DNA from: an uncultured Rikenellaceae bacterium
Lineage (GTDB): Bacteria; Bacteroidota; Bacteroidia; Bacteroidales; UBA932
Reading direction: 5' to 3'
DNA length: 30,786 bases
Assembly (NCBI GenBank): GCA_937906485.1
Contig: CALCYB010000082.1
Span: 1 to 30,786 of the forward strand
Position 1 is the stretch's first letter, and each line of letters starts with the position of its first letter. Below are positions 14,852 to 23,602 of the stretch, piece after piece. The notes under the pieces are model-generated. The model was not told where the DNA came from, ran no database searches, and saw nothing but the letters and a program-made list of their open reading frames with translations. The translations under genes and the position numbers were made by a program.

Positions 14852-15418
14852 ATGAAGAAAGTCATTAATGCCGGCATCGGTGGCCGGAGTTTCATTTTGG
14901 ATGAAGATGCCTACTACAGACTGGACCAGTACCTGGAACTGTTCCGCCAACGGACGCAAATGGGCTTCCTGACGCGGGAAGTTATGGAAGATCTGGAAAT
15001 CAGAATTGCTGAGTTGTTCTCCGAATCCCTGTCCTCCCGCGAGGAAGTGGTCAATTTGCATCTGGTGGAACGGGTCATTGCCCAACTGGGCATGCCGGAT
15101 GGTGAAGGAACACCCGGGGCCGGTCACCAGCAACCGTACCAAAATCCTTATGAAAGAACCCAGAAAAAACTGTTCCGAGACTCGGACAACAAACTGCTGG
15201 GCGGCGTGTGCAGTGGGGTTGCAGCCTTCTTTGACATTGATGTCACCTTACTCCGGGTCCTGTTTTTGGTGGCCCTGATCGTGGGAGGGGTCGGATTCTG
15301 GATCTATATCATCGTATGGTTCGTTGCCCCGCTGGCCACGACCGCCTCTCAGAAATGTGAAATGAGGGGATTGCCCATCACCGCAGAGAACCTGCGCCGT
15401 TTTTCCAATTCAAAATAG
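14852..15418 (+). CDS. PspC-domain membrane protein (short paralogue)
   Basis: A 188-residue protein. The N-terminal domain (about 1-60) carries FILDEDAYYRLDQYLELF and VMEDLEIRIAELFSE, shared with the paralogue at 15772. The PspC domain (about 104-165) reads KKLFRDSDNKLLGGVCSGVA, then FFDIDVTLLRVLFLVALI and a second membrane helix ending in VAP. A conserved tail QKCEMRG follows. PspC proteins are inner-membrane partners in phage-shock-like envelope stress responses. The start at 14852 is chosen because it lies 36 bp downstream of the -7 box and matches the paralogue's N-terminus; an earlier in-frame Met would lie in or before the promoter. The PadR gene follows 6 bp after its stop. Confidence 0.86.
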   Translation: MKKVINAGIGGRSFILDEDAYYRLDQYLELFRQRTQMGFLTREVMEDLEIRIAELFSESLSSREEVVNLHLVERVIAQLGMPDGEGTPGAGHQQPYQNPYERTQKKLFRDSDNKLLGGVCSGVAAFFDIDVTLLRVLFLVALIVGGVGFWIYIIVWFVAPLATTASQKCEMRGLPITAENLRRFSNSK

Positions 15419-15424
15419 TAGCCT

Positions 15425-15766
15425 ATGGAAATCATCAATAACGTCGAAAACGTAAAATCCCAGATGCGGAAAGGCGTGCTGGAATATTGTATTCTTTCCA
15501 TACTGGCCAAAAAGGACTCCTACGCTCCAGCCCTCATCGCTGAACTCAAGAAAGCGCAGATGATCGTCGTGGAAGGCACACTTTACCCCTTGCTCATCCG
15601 CCAGAAGAACCAGGGATTTCTGACCTACCGGTGGGAAGAATCCCCTCAGGGACCTCCCCGGAAGTACTACACCATCACCGACAAAGGCCGGGCTGCCCTC
15701 CACGAAATGGACCAGGCATGGCAGGATGTCGTCAACACCATCAACTACATCAAAAACGACTTGTAA
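15425..15766 (+). CDS. PadR-family transcriptional regulator
   Basis: A 113-residue winged-helix protein. QMRKGVLEYCILSILAKKDSYAPALIAELKKA is the PadR helix-turn-helix, and VVEGTLYPLLIRQKNQGFLTYRW is the recognition helix and wing (the family-typical EGTLYPLL), followed by GPPRKYYTITDKGRAAL. It is a small PadR (subfamily 2) type with a short dimerising C-terminus. It lies between two PspC genes, 6 bp after the first and 5 bp before the second, so it very likely autorepresses the operon through the dyad at 14775. The signal it senses is unknown. Confidence 0.92.
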   Translation: MEIINNVENVKSQMRKGVLEYCILSILAKKDSYAPALIAELKKAQMIVVEGTLYPLLIRQKNQGFLTYRWEESPQGPPRKYYTITDKGRAALHEMDQAWQDVVNTINYIKNDL

Positions 15767-15771
15767 GCACC

Positions 15772-17205
15772 ATGAAAAAAACCATAAAGATCAGTCTGGG
15801 CCGTTACGCCTTCACCCTGGACGAAGAAGCGCATGATCTCCTGGAGAACTACCTGAGCAAACTGGAGCTGCATTACCGGGAGAACCCCAACGGCAAGGAA
15901 ATCGTAGAAGGTATTGAAGAACACATCGCCGAACTGCTGCTGGACCGGAACCTGAAAGACAGCGTCATCGACCGGAACATCATCGTGGACATCATCGGGC
16001 GGATGGGTGAACCGGAAGACATCGACCAGGGGTCCGGAGAACAGTCACCTGCTCCCAAACGCAAGAAAAAACTCTACCGCAATCCCGAACGCAGCATCAT
16101 GAGCGGAGTTTGCGGAGGACTGAGTGTATTTTTCGGGGTGGATGTCGTCCTGTTCCGCCTGTTGTTTGTAGCGTCGGCCATCCTAATCTTCGCGCTGGAA
16201 GCCGGTGATTCTGCCTGGTGGATACTGGTACCGGCCTTGTACCTGACCCTTTGGATCATAACCCCTAAAGCGCGCACTTTTGAACAGAAATGCGAAATGA
16301 ACGGAAGCCGGATGAGCATTCCGGATGTGGAAAAGAGCGTCCGGGAAGGCATTGCCAATCCGCCACACATTCCCCAGGAACAAAACAACTTCTTCCACAA
16401 GCTGCTCCGGTTTCTGGGTATTCTGCTCGGCATCTGTCTGATTCTTACCGGGTTCGTCCATGGACTTCTGATTTCAGCCGCCTACATCGGCGGCAGATCC
16501 CTGGATTTGCCCCTTCACGAAATATGCACAGGACTGGGCGTCGCCTTGACTGAAATCCTGTTGGTAAGTTCATTCGGCCTGTTCGGTCTGCTGTTGATCT
16601 ACTGGGGTGTCCTGCTGGTATTCCGGCTCAAATCCCCCTCCTGGCGACCGGGCCTTTGGGCATTGTTGCTGAGTATCTTGCTGGGCATCAGCGGTGGTAT
16701 CAGCCTCTTCCTCTATGTGGCTCCCGTCGCTGCAAGCAGCCAACTCCTGCCGGGCAAAGCACAGTTGCCCCAGATGGATACCCTGCACATTGTCCTGAAC
16801 GACTGTCCGGCAGACTGGAACGAAAGGACCAGTTACGACATCGAGGCGCACAAAAGTTTCTACGAGTTCGCCTACCTGAACCCGATTCCCGGAAAATACC
16901 AATGGGTCTGCTACCCGGATATCCGTGTGACAACCAAAAGAATCAACCACATCGAGGTGGAAGAACATGTCGAATACGTCCGGCTGAATCCGGATCGTTT
17001 CAACAACAATGTGCTGTTTGAAGCCCGGTCCGACACCTTGTATGTGGACCCGTTCATCATCGGCCGTCTGGATGAACTGGAGATCCTGAGTGCTAACCTG
17101 ATTATCCGTGCGCCGGAGCATTGCGTCATCGTAGTGGAAAATCCGATCCGCTATGAACTCAGGAATTCCAACGAGCGATACATCTACATCAACACCCTAA
17201 TTTGA
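15772..17205 (+). CDS. PspC-domain membrane protein (long paralogue)
   Basis: A 477-residue protein. The N-terminal domain (about 1-65) is homologous to that of the short paralogue (FTLDEEAHDLLENYLSKL, IVEGIEEHIAELLLD). The PspC domain spans about 100-168 (LYRNPERSIMSGVCGGLSVF, then FFGVDVVLFRLLFVA), followed by FEQKCEMNG. Three further membrane helices lie at about 205-330, then a soluble C-terminal domain of about 150 residues, probably periplasmic, with many Tyr and Asp (DTLHIVLNDCPADW; YPDIRVTTKRINHIEVEEHV). The start at 15772 lies 5 bp after the PadR stop and gives the conserved N-terminus. Its 3' end overlaps the convergent permease gene by 17 bp. Predicted role: envelope-stress sensing under PadR control. 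Confidence 0.84.
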   Translation: MKKTIKISLGRYAFTLDEEAHDLLENYLSKLELHYRENPNGKEIVEGIEEHIAELLLDRNLKDSVIDRNIIVDIIGRMGEPEDIDQGSGEQSPAPKRKKKLYRNPERSIMSGVCGGLSVFFGVDVVLFRLLFVASAILIFALEAGDSAWWILVPALYLTLWIITPKARTFEQKCEMNGSRMSIPDVEKSVREGIANPPHIPQEQNNFFHKLLRFLGILLGICLILTGFVHGLLISAAYIGGRSLDLPLHEICTGLGVALTEILLVSSFGLFGLLLIYWGVLLVFRLKSPSWRPGLWALLLSILLGISGGISLFLYVAPVAASSQLLPGKAQLPQMDTLHIVLNDCPADWNERTSYDIEAHKSFYEFAYLNPIPGKYQWVCYPDIRVTTKRINHIEVEEHVEYVRLNPDRFNNNVLFEARSDTLYVDPFIIGRLDELEILSANLIIRAPEHCVIVVENPIRYELRNSNERYIYINTLI

Positions 17206-18397
17206 CCGATAGGGCCCGGACAGGATCCAATGCTGCGGCCTGACGGGCAGGGAACCAACCTGCCAGAACTCCGGTGATCAGGGCTATCCCGACACATTTG
17301 AGTACACTGAGGCCATTCAATTGCAAAGGCAGCAGATCATTATCCCCAAACAGCACGATCAGGACAGCCGCCAACCCAATGCCGAGCATCGCTCCCAGCA
17401 TCGAGAGGGCGGCTGCTTCCGTGATGAAACGCAATCGGATCTGCCAGGGAGCAGCACCCAGCGCTTTTCGCAGACCAATTTCGGGGGTACGTTCTTTGAC
17501 CGAGACCATCAGGACGTTGGCAATCCCAAAACAGCCGATCAACAAGGAGAACCCACCGATGACCCAGCCGAAAAGACGGATTTTTTGAAACAGGCCGGTC
17601 ACAGCCTGCTGCAGAAAATCCAGCCGGTTGAGGGAGAAGTTATCCGGCTGCATGGGGCTCAGACGACGTTTGGCACGCAAGGCCGATCGCAGTTGGGCGT
17701 CAAATTGGGCATCGGTGACCGTAGTCTTCGGCAGCACGGCCACATAGCCTCCATTCTGCCCTGCTCCCAAGCTGTTGGCCAGGGACTCAGGAATCACCAC
17801 AGCACGGTCCATCTCCACCAATGCCATCACGGCTGCCCCTTGACGTTGCAACAGCCCGACCACCGTGACTTCCTGCGATCCTATCCGGACGGACTGTCCT
17901 ATTGCTCCTCCATGGGGGAAAAGTTCGCCGGCTACAGCGGCTCCCAAAATCGCCACCCTGGCGCCGGCGAGGCATTCCCGAGGCGTAAAAATCCGGCCCT
18001 GGGACAACGGGGCATGGAAGAGCACAAACCAGTCCGGCATGGCCGTTGTGATGATTGCCGAACGGTAAACCGTACGCAGAGAACTTACATCCCGATAAAA
18101 ATGTTGGACATAAGCCACCCCTTCTGCCTCAGACAGATGAGTCTTCAGGTAATCGGCATCGGAGCCGGTCACGGGTGGACGCCTTGCATATTCCCACCAA
18201 GGAACATCCTGGTCAGGGTCTTCCCTGGCCCATGGCAAAGTCTGTATCAGGACCATCCGGTTGCCGAAGGTGTTCAGCGAACAGCGGATGTCCCGTTCAA
18301 TCCCTTCTACCAGCGTAAAGACCAACAACGTGGTAAACACACCGATGGTGATGCCCGACAAGGACAACAACGACCGGAAACGATCGATTTTGAACAT
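17189..18397 (-). CDS. FtsX-fold ABC transporter permease (MacB/LolC type)
   Basis: A 402-residue permease with one N-terminal membrane helix (LSLSGITIGVFTTLLVFTLVEG), a large periplasmic MacB-like domain (about 40-265) and three C-terminal helices (about 275-390) holding the FtsX-domain signature ANVLMVSVKERTPEIGLRKA. These permeases couple ATP hydrolysis in the cytoplasm to periplasmic lipoprotein release or export. No ATPase gene is adjacent; the LolD-like ATPase at 1934-2590 is a candidate partner. Homologues usually have about 15-20 more residues before the first helix, so the true start may lie upstream within the mutS end, although no in-frame ATG is seen there. It follows mutS by 17 bp and overlaps the convergent PspC gene by 17 bp. 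Confidence 0.83.
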   Translation of the reverse strand: MFKIDRFRSLLSLSGITIGVFTTLLVFTLVEGIERDIRCSLNTFGNRMVLIQTLPWAREDPDQDVPWWEYARRPPVTGSDADYLKTHLSEAEGVAYVQHFYRDVSSLRTVYRSAIITTAMPDWFVLFHAPLSQGRIFTPRECLAGARVAILGAAVAGELFPHGGAIGQSVRIGSQEVTVVGLLQRQGAAVMALVEMDRAVVIPESLANSLGAGQNGGYVAVLPKTTVTDAQFDAQLRSALRAKRRLSPMQPDNFSLNRLDFLQQAVTGLFQKIRLFGWVIGGFSLLIGCFGIANVLMVSVKERTPEIGLRKALGAAPWQIRLRFITEAAALSMLGAMLGIGLAAVLIVLFGDNDLLPLQLNGLSVLKCVGIALITGVLAGWFPARQAAALDPVRALSVKLGC

Positions 18398-18414
18398 AAA
18401 AAACGGATTAACGG

Positions 18415-20997
18415 TTACTTCACACCGATCCGTTTGCGCAGATCACGCAACAGATCGAATGCATCCAGGGGCGACATCGAATTCAGGTCCGCATCCCGAA
18501 GGGTGTCCCGTATGCTTTCCAGCAACGGATCATCCAGTTGGAAGAAGGACAACTGCATCGGCTCTTGGGGCTTTATCCGATCCATAACCGGCCTTTCGGC
18601 CGCAGAAGAAGTGGATTCAAGCTGTCGCAGGACGGCTTCTGCGGAATGCACCACAGCAGAGGGCATACCCGCCAGACGTGCAACATGAATCCCGAAACTG
18701 TGCGCAACACCTCCGGGGCAGAGTTTACGCAGAAAGATGATTTTACCTTCCGCTTCGCGGACGGCAATGTGGAAATTGTGAACGCGGTCGTACCGCTTTT
18801 CCAGGTCGTTGAGTTCGTGGTAATGGGTGGCAAACAAGGTCTTGGCCCGCTCCCCGTGCTCGTGAAGGTACTCCACCATTCCCCAGGCGATCGACATCCC
18901 GTCATAGGTACTGGTTCCACGACCGATTTCATCAAGCAGCACCAGTGAACGCTCCGAAAGGTTGTTCAGAATCGTGGCAGATTCCAACATTTCACTCATG
19001 AACGTGGATTCGCCCCGGGACAGGTTGTCAGAAGCTCCGACGCGGGTGAAAATCTTGTCCACGTAACCCATCCGAACCCGTTTTGCCGGCACATAAGAGC
19101 CGATCTGGGCCAGCAGAACGATCAGAGCCGTCTGCCGGAGCAATGCTGACTTTCCGGCCATGTTGGGCCCCGTCAGGATGATGATCTGCTGACGGTCGCG
19201 GTCCAGGCACAGGTCATTGGGTACATACTCCTCGCCCGGTCGCATCATCCGCTCAATGACCGGATGGCGGCCTTGGAGGATTTCCAGCGCATCCCCGTCG
19301 TTTACTTCGGGCCGGGTATAGCCGAAATCGCGGGCACAACGGGCAAAAGACAGCAGTACGTCCAGACGGGCCACCACCCGGGCCTGTTCCAGGATTACCG
19401 GCACACAACCCTGAATGGCTGCGAGCAATTCGTTGAAAATGCGCTGCTCAATGGCCAGGATCTTTTCTTCCGCTCCCAGGATACGGTCTTCGTATTCCTT
19501 GAGTTCCTGGGTGACATAGCGCTCGGCGTTGACCAAGGTCTGCTTGCGGATCCAGTCTTCCGGTACTTTGTCCTTGTGCGTATTTCGTACTTCCAGATAA
19601 TAACCGAACACCGTGTTGTAACTGATCTTCAGGGATGTTATTCCGGTGCGTTCGGTCTCCCGCTGCTGGATATCCAACAGAATCTGCTTGCCGTTGCGCA
19701 CCGTGTTCCGCAGTTCATCCAACACCGGATCTACTCCGTCCGCAATGACTGCTCCTTTGCCGATCTGTCCGGCCGGTTCTTCACATAACAGATGCCCGAT
19801 CCGCCCGCTCCAGGATTCGCAGCCGGAGAGCGCCGCCATCATCGGCTGCCAATGGGGAGCATCCCACTGGGAGAGGACCGTCATTTCGTCCCAGGCACGT
19901 TTGAGTTGCAACAGACCTCGGGGAACTACGCGACCGGCCGCAATCCGACCCGCCAGCCGTTCCAGATCACCGATATGGGTAATGCGTTCCTGCAGTTCCT
20001 CCATCCGCTCGGGCTCGGCCAGCAGATGGGCAATCACATCATAGCGGCGGTTCAGTTCCTCCACATCCCGGATCGGCAAGGTCAGCCAATGCCGCAATAG
20101 CCGCCCTCCCATCGGTGAACAGGTCTGGTCAATGACTTGCAGCAACGAGACCCCGTCAGGCGCAGTGGATTCAAACAGTTCCAGGTTCCGGACAGAGAAA
20201 CGGTCCATCCATACGTATTCATCCCGGTCAATGCGTGTCAGGCTGCAGATGTGTCCCAAGCCTTTCTGTTGGGAGGATTCCAGGTAAAAAAGCGCGGCAC
20301 CCGCAGCCGTGACAGCCAGTTCCATCCGCTCTACCCCATAGCCTTTCAAGTGCTCTGTACCAATCTGGCGACAGAGTTTTTCTTTGGCCGACTCGTACAC
20401 AAAAGCCCACTCATCCAACGTGGAGACATAGACTTTTTCCAATGGAAAGCGTTCGCGGAATCCCGCTTCGTAGCCCTTCGGCAGGAGCACTTCCTTGGGC
20501 TGGAAGGTGGACAACAGGACTTCCATCTCCTGGAGCCTGCCTTCTGCGACCCGAAAGGTTCCGGTCGAGATGTCCAACAGGGCCAATCCGGCACGGTCTT
20601 TCCAGAAGGCCATAGATGCCAGGTAATTGTTTTCTTTCTGGGTGAGGATCTGCTCGTTGTAAACCAGTCCCGGGGTCACGATATCCGTAACTCCCCGCTT
20701 GACGATCTTCTTGGTCAGCTTCGGGTCTTCCAACTGGTCACAGACCACCACCTTGTATCCGGCGCGCACCAGACGCGGCAGGTAGCTCTCCAGCGAGTGG
20801 TGAGGAAAACCGGCCAGTTCCGTATGAGTTCCTGAACCACTGGCTCTTCGCGTCAACACAATCCCCAGTACACGGGAGGCCGTAATGGCATCTTCTCCGA
20901 ATGTTTCATAAAAATCACCGACCCGAAACAAGAGAACCGCTTCGGGATAAGTCGCCTTGACTTCGGCGTACTGTTTCATCATGGGAGTGCCTGCCAT
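18415..20997 (-). CDS. mutS: DNA mismatch repair protein MutS
   Basis: An 860-residue protein of full family length. The N-terminal mismatch-reading motif GDFYETFGEDA (Phe-x-Glu) is at about 27-37. The connector, core and clamp regions follow. The ATPase carries Walker A GPNMAGKSALLRQ (about 612-624), the ABC-like DNLSRGESTFMSEM, Walker B LVLLDEIGRGTSTYDG and the switch-region FATHYHEL. The C-terminus ends with an HTH/dimerisation segment (SPLDAFDLLRDLRKRI). MutS recognises base mismatches and recruits MutL. It is transcribed divergently from the hydrolase operon, with a TATTTTTG box at 21028-21021 upstream. The permease gene follows after 17 bp. Confidence 0.97.
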   Translation of the reverse strand: MAGTPMMKQYAEVKATYPEAVLLFRVGDFYETFGEDAITASRVLGIVLTRRASGSGTHTELAGFPHHSLESYLPRLVRAGYKVVVCDQLEDPKLTKKIVKRGVTDIVTPGLVYNEQILTQKENNYLASMAFWKDRAGLALLDISTGTFRVAEGRLQEMEVLLSTFQPKEVLLPKGYEAGFRERFPLEKVYVSTLDEWAFVYESAKEKLCRQIGTEHLKGYGVERMELAVTAAGAALFYLESSQQKGLGHICSLTRIDRDEYVWMDRFSVRNLELFESTAPDGVSLLQVIDQTCSPMGGRLLRHWLTLPIRDVEELNRRYDVIAHLLAEPERMEELQERITHIGDLERLAGRIAAGRVVPRGLLQLKRAWDEMTVLSQWDAPHWQPMMAALSGCESWSGRIGHLLCEEPAGQIGKGAVIADGVDPVLDELRNTVRNGKQILLDIQQRETERTGITSLKISYNTVFGYYLEVRNTHKDKVPEDWIRKQTLVNAERYVTQELKEYEDRILGAEEKILAIEQRIFNELLAAIQGCVPVILEQARVVARLDVLLSFARCARDFGYTRPEVNDGDALEILQGRHPVIERMMRPGEEYVPNDLCLDRDRQQIIILTGPNMAGKSALLRQTALIVLLAQIGSYVPAKRVRMGYVDKIFTRVGASDNLSRGESTFMSEMLESATILNNLSERSLVLLDEIGRGTSTYDGMSIAWGMVEYLHEHGERAKTLFATHYHELNDLEKRYDRVHNFHIAVREAEGKIIFLRKLCPGGVAHSFGIHVARLAGMPSAVVHSAEAVLRQLESTSSAAERPVMDRIKPQEPMQLSFFQLDDPLLESIRDTLRDADLNSMSPLDAFDLLRDLRKRIGVK

Positions 20998-21020
20998 TAT
21001 TTTTTCGATTATTCAACCTA

Positions 21021-21028
21021 CAAAAATA
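21021..21028 (-). promoter_or_regulatory. Likely mutS -7 box
   Basis: On the minus strand this reads TATTTTTG, an exact TAnnTTTG match 23 bp before the mutS ATG. A TTTG at the expected -33 spacing is not present, so the promoter would be weak or otherwise helped. Confidence 0.4.
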
Positions 21029-21048
21029 GATATTTTCTTCCAAACTCT

Positions 21049-21056
21049 TATCTTTG
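21049..21056 (+). promoter_or_regulatory. Likely -7 box of the hydrolase/GT4/YfhO operon
   Basis: TATCTTTG, an exact TAnnTTTG match, lies 35 bp before the ATG at 21092. No clear TTTG is seen 19-21 bp upstream. It lies back to back with the mutS -7 box. Confidence 0.52.
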
Positions 21057-21091
21057 TAGTCCCTATAAAAAACCTTTCAAAACCTGTCATT

Positions 21092-22255
21092 ATGAAAAAG
21101 AAAATCCTGGTCCCTTCCGTCATTCTCCTGATTGCAGTTCTGCTGATCGGAAGCAACCGCCTGTTCAATCGGCAAGGCCCTGCCCTTGCTGACAAAGCCT
21201 TGGAATCCCTTATGGAAGATTACGGAAATGTCGGTATTGCAGCAGCCGTGGTGAAGGATGGAGAAATCATCTACACCGGAGCCGTAGGTCACAAAGACCT
21301 GGAAACCCAGGAACCCTTGAAGGCCGATGACCTGTTCCGCATCGCATCCATCTCCAAATCATTCACCGCCACCAGTCTGATGCAACTCATCGAAGAAGGT
21401 GTCCTTTCCTTGGATGATGACGTCAGCGACCTGATCGGATTCCCGGTACGGAACCCCAACTATCCGGATATTCCGATCACCTTACGCATGATTCTGAGCC
21501 ATACCTCCAGCATGAGTGACCGCAACGGCTATTACGAGTTGTCCCACATCGATCCGAGTGTCAATGGCGAATGCCGTGCCTCCTACAACGACTACGCCCC
21601 CGGCTCCAATTACGAATACTGCAACCTGGGCTACAACCTGGCCGGCTCCATCCTGGAACGCATCACCAATACCCGTTTTGACGTAGCGGTCCGCAACCGC
21701 GTCATCCGCCCTTTGGGTCTGTATGCCGGCCACAACGTGGACTCCTTGGACAATGAACGGTTTGTCAGCCTCTATACCTGCAAAGACGGTGTGTTTACCA
21801 AAAGTGCAGCCTACACCTCAACCGCCGACCAGATGGACGACTACCGGATGGGCTACTCCGCTCCGATCTTCTCTCCCACCGGTGGAATCAAGATTTCAGC
21901 CATCGACCTGGCACGTTACATGACCATGCACCTGCAGGGAGGCGTCTATAAAAATACCCGCATCCTCAGCGAAGCATCCGAAATGATGATGCGCTCCGCC
22001 ATCTGGACCTATCCCAATATGGGCGGCAATGCCTATGGGCTGGCTTTGGAAAACTTCCACCACGTGATCCCGGGCAAGACCCTGATCGGACACGCCGGCA
22101 ATGCCTATGGCCTGTACAGCATCATGATGTTCTGTCCCGAAGAAAACTGGGGCATCGTGGCCATTACCAACGGCTGCACGATGTATAACGAAGACAGCGG
22201 CGATTTCTTCACCGATGAAGCCGTACGTCGCCTTTATGACAGTTTGCTCAAATAG
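21092..22255 (+). CDS. Class C beta-lactamase-like serine hydrolase
   Basis: A 387-residue protein with an N-terminal membrane anchor or uncleaved signal (about 5-22), so the enzyme should face the periplasm. It has the three serine-beta-lactamase/esterase motifs: SxxK in ASISKSFTA (nucleophile Ser), YxN in YEYCNLGYN, and HAG in LIGHAGNAYG. Family knowledge: such proteins (AmpC, D-aminopeptidase, EstB type) act as peptidases, esterases or transpeptidase-like enzymes; beta-lactam hydrolysis cannot be assumed. The start at 21092 gives the signal segment and follows the -7 box; the open frame extends further up without support. Its stop TAG overlaps the GTG start of the next gene (TAGTG), so it is coupled to a glycosyltransferase and a YfhO protein. 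This suggests a substrate in cell-wall or surface glycan. Confidence 0.87.
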   Translation: MKKKILVPSVILLIAVLLIGSNRLFNRQGPALADKALESLMEDYGNVGIAAAVVKDGEIIYTGAVGHKDLETQEPLKADDLFRIASISKSFTATSLMQLIEEGVLSLDDDVSDLIGFPVRNPNYPDIPITLRMILSHTSSMSDRNGYYELSHIDPSVNGECRASYNDYAPGSNYEYCNLGYNLAGSILERITNTRFDVAVRNRVIRPLGLYAGHNVDSLDNERFVSLYTCKDGVFTKSAAYTSTADQMDDYRMGYSAPIFSPTGGIKISAIDLARYMTMHLQGGVYKNTRILSEASEMMMRSAIWTYPNMGGNAYGLALENFHHVIPGKTLIGHAGNAYGLYSIMMFCPEENWGIVAITNGCTMYNEDSGDFFTDEAVRRLYDSLLK

Positions 22256-23577
22256 TGAAGCGCGTCCTCATCATAACCTACTACTGGCCTCCGTCGGGAG
22301 GCTCCGGAGTTCAACGTTGGTTGAAATTCTCGAAATACCTTCCGGAATACGGTTGGCAGCCGGTGATCTATACCCCGTCCAACCCGGAACTTCCTGCCCG
22401 TGACGAATCCCTGCTGTCGGAAATTCCGATTCAGGCAGAGATTCTGGAACAGCCCATCAAGGAGCCCTATGCCGTGTACCGGAAATGGATGGGCAGATCC
22501 AGCAAGCAACCCGTCGTCAACCCCATTGTCAGCCGGGACAAAAAAACCTGGAAAGAGAAGGTGTCCCTGCTGATCAGGGCCAACTTGTTTGTACCGGATC
22601 CCCGCATCCTCTGGGTAAAACCCTCCATCAGCTACCTGACGGATTATTTGAAGGAATACCCGGTTGATGCAATCGTCAGCACCGGACCTCCGCACTCGAT
22701 GCACCTGATCGCCCGGGGCATCAAACGGGAGTTTCCCTGGATTCCCTGGATTGCCGATTTCCGAGACCCCTGGACCCGGATCTTCTACTTCAAACACCTG
22801 CCGATGATGCCCGGCATCCTGCGAAGACACCGTCGCATGGAAGCCTCCATCCTGAAAATGGCCGACGAAGTGGTGGTGGTTTCCCAACAGATGCAGAAAG
22901 AATACCAACAAGTCATCACGCAACGCCGGCTCGGCCGGACGGACAAGGTCCAGGTCATCACCAACGGGTATGACGAAGCGGATTTTGTCGGACATCAGAA
23001 TCCTTTGGAGAAAGGTTTCCACATCCTGCATACCGGTCTGTTGTCCGAGGACGGCAACCCGGAGGTCTGCTGGGAAGTTCTGGGCAACCGCTACCGCCGT
23101 GATCCTGATTTCAGAAGACTCCTGCGCATCACCCTCATCGGAAAAACCGATGCAGCCGTCCTGGCCTCCATCCGTCGCAACGGCTTGGAGAACGCATTGA
23201 CCGACCTGGGCTACCTGCCTCACAACCTGATTTCTGCCTACCAGCGCAACGCAGCCCTGCTCCTGCTGCCCCTGCGCAAAGAACCGGAAGCCAAAGGCAT
23301 CCTGACCGGAAAGTTCTTTGAATACCTGGCCGCACAACGACCCATCATGGCGTTTGGCCCCTGTGATGGAGACGTTGCCGCCATCTTGAAGACAACCGGT
23401 TCAGGCAAGATTTTTGATTGGTCAGACCGGGAGGGCGTATCCCACGCCATACACTTGTTGTTTACCGCCTTCCAGAACGGGGAACCGACTCCCTGGATCG
23501 CAGACCCGGATACCATCCGGCAATATTCCCGCAAAGAACTCACCCACCGCATGGTGGAATTGCTGGAATGGGAATAA
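22255..23577 (+). CDS. Family 4 glycosyltransferase
   Basis: A 440-residue GT-B fold protein. The N-terminus MKRVLIITYYWPPSGGSGVQ is the typical nucleotide-fold and acceptor loop of GT4-like enzymes, and IVSTGPPHSMHLIA, WIADFRDPWT (about 160-170) and VITNGYDEADF are conserved in this Bacteroidota group. The C-terminal domain has KFFEYLAAQRPIMAFGP in place of a classic EGFG/E-x7-E motif. It starts at a GTG that shares a base with the hydrolase stop. Donor sugar and acceptor are unknown. The next gene, a YfhO protein, starts 25 bp after its stop. Confidence 0.88.
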   Translation: MKRVLIITYYWPPSGGSGVQRWLKFSKYLPEYGWQPVIYTPSNPELPARDESLLSEIPIQAEILEQPIKEPYAVYRKWMGRSSKQPVVNPIVSRDKKTWKEKVSLLIRANLFVPDPRILWVKPSISYLTDYLKEYPVDAIVSTGPPHSMHLIARGIKREFPWIPWIADFRDPWTRIFYFKHLPMMPGILRRHRRMEASILKMADEVVVVSQQMQKEYQQVITQRRLGRTDKVQVITNGYDEADFVGHQNPLEKGFHILHTGLLSEDGNPEVCWEVLGNRYRRDPDFRRLLRITLIGKTDAAVLASIRRNGLENALTDLGYLPHNLISAYQRNAALLLLPLRKEPEAKGILTGKFFEYLAAQRPIMAFGPCDGDVAAILKTTGSGKIFDWSDREGVSHAIHLLFTAFQNGEPTPWIADPDTIRQYSRKELTHRMVELLEWE

Positions 23578-23602
23578 GAATACATTTATAAGCAGCACAC
23601 AC

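Noticed and set aside
17246..17264. GGCAGG/CCTGCC hairpin just after the long PspC gene.
   Set aside because: Only a 6-bp stem with no T-tract, inside the permease coding region; not a credible terminator.
17321..18688. A 455-codon plus-strand frame across the permease and the mutS end.
   Set aside because: It spans two well-supported genes on the opposite strand and encodes a Gln/Arg/His/Pro-rich product with no domain.
22234..23337. A 367-codon minus-strand frame over the GT4 gene.
   Set aside because: Shadow of a clear glycosyltransferase; no start signal, motif or promoter.
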